From NCBI GenBank assembly GCA_038205135.1, contig JBBRCF010000106.1:1-12017 (forward strand): a stretch of DNA of 12,017 nt, written 5' to 3'. The notes under the pieces were generated by a model. That model saw nothing but the letters and a program-made list of their open reading frames with translations. It was not told the DNA's origin and did no database searches. Below are positions 12,017-12,017 of the stretch, in pieces (within the stretch, counting starts at the first letter, position 1; the number at the start of each line of letters is the position of its first letter). The translations under genes and the position numbers were made by a program. The DNA is from UBA9554 sp038205135 (GTDB lineage: Bacteria; Pseudomonadota; Alphaproteobacteria; Rhodobacterales; Rhodobacteraceae).

Positions 12017-12017
12017 C

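Noticed and set aside
1..12017. CRISPR arrays, tRNA or rRNA genes, insertion sequences, replication origins
   Set aside because: No regularly spaced repeats apart from the protein-coding Ser/Asn tract, no cloverleaf or rRNA-like stretches, and no transposase or terminal inverted repeats were seen by eye.

Overview
The window is a G+C-rich bacterial segment with strong G/C-ending codon bias. Gene content and protein style (a DmeR/CsoR-type sensor, a HupE/UreJ-like protein, a 'transmembrane anchor' protein beside an RND metal pump, an ECF sigma/anti-sigma pair) suggest an alphaproteobacterium, most likely of the Rhodobacterales/Roseobacter group. That placement is inference. The extreme left end (about 1-108) is different: A-rich, and it breaks an MFS gene, so it looks like a chimeric or low-quality contig end rather than native sequence.

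Region 1 (about 108-1225, minus strand) holds a small metal-sensing repressor of the CsoR/RcnR/DmeR family. Its stop overlaps the start of an MFS exporter that is cut off at the contig end. A G/C-tract palindrome at 1230-1248 lies just upstream of the repressor, in the divergent gap, and looks like its operator.

Region 2 (1296-8993, plus strand) is a heavy-metal handling block. In order it has a His-rich small secreted or anchored protein, a HupE/UreJ-type membrane protein, a single-pass 'transmembrane anchor' protein, a second small membrane protein with a Cys cluster, an unusually long RND periplasmic adaptor, an HME-type (CusA/CzcA-like) RND pump of 1047 aa, and a small periplasmic protein. 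No outer-membrane factor is present. Many of these proteins carry His- or Cys-rich periplasmic stretches. The block probably senses and exports a divalent or monovalent transition metal (Ni/Co, Cu or Zn). The sequence does not settle which metal.

Region 3 (9070-9983) has a membrane-anchored DsbA-like thiol oxidoreductase, perhaps coupled to a 49-codon ORF upstream.

Region 4 (10109-12016) is a compact ECF sigma circuit: sigma factor, overlapping transmembrane anti-sigma, then a secreted Ser/Asn-repeat, Asp-rich protein and an intrinsic terminator. The same bipartite sequence, GGAATAA-N14-CGTTGTC, lies upstream of both the sigma gene and the Ser/Asn gene. This strongly suggests that the sigma factor activates itself and the repeat protein. 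I consider this circuit, together with an apparent four-residue gap in the promoter-melting region of the sigma factor, the most interesting part of the window.
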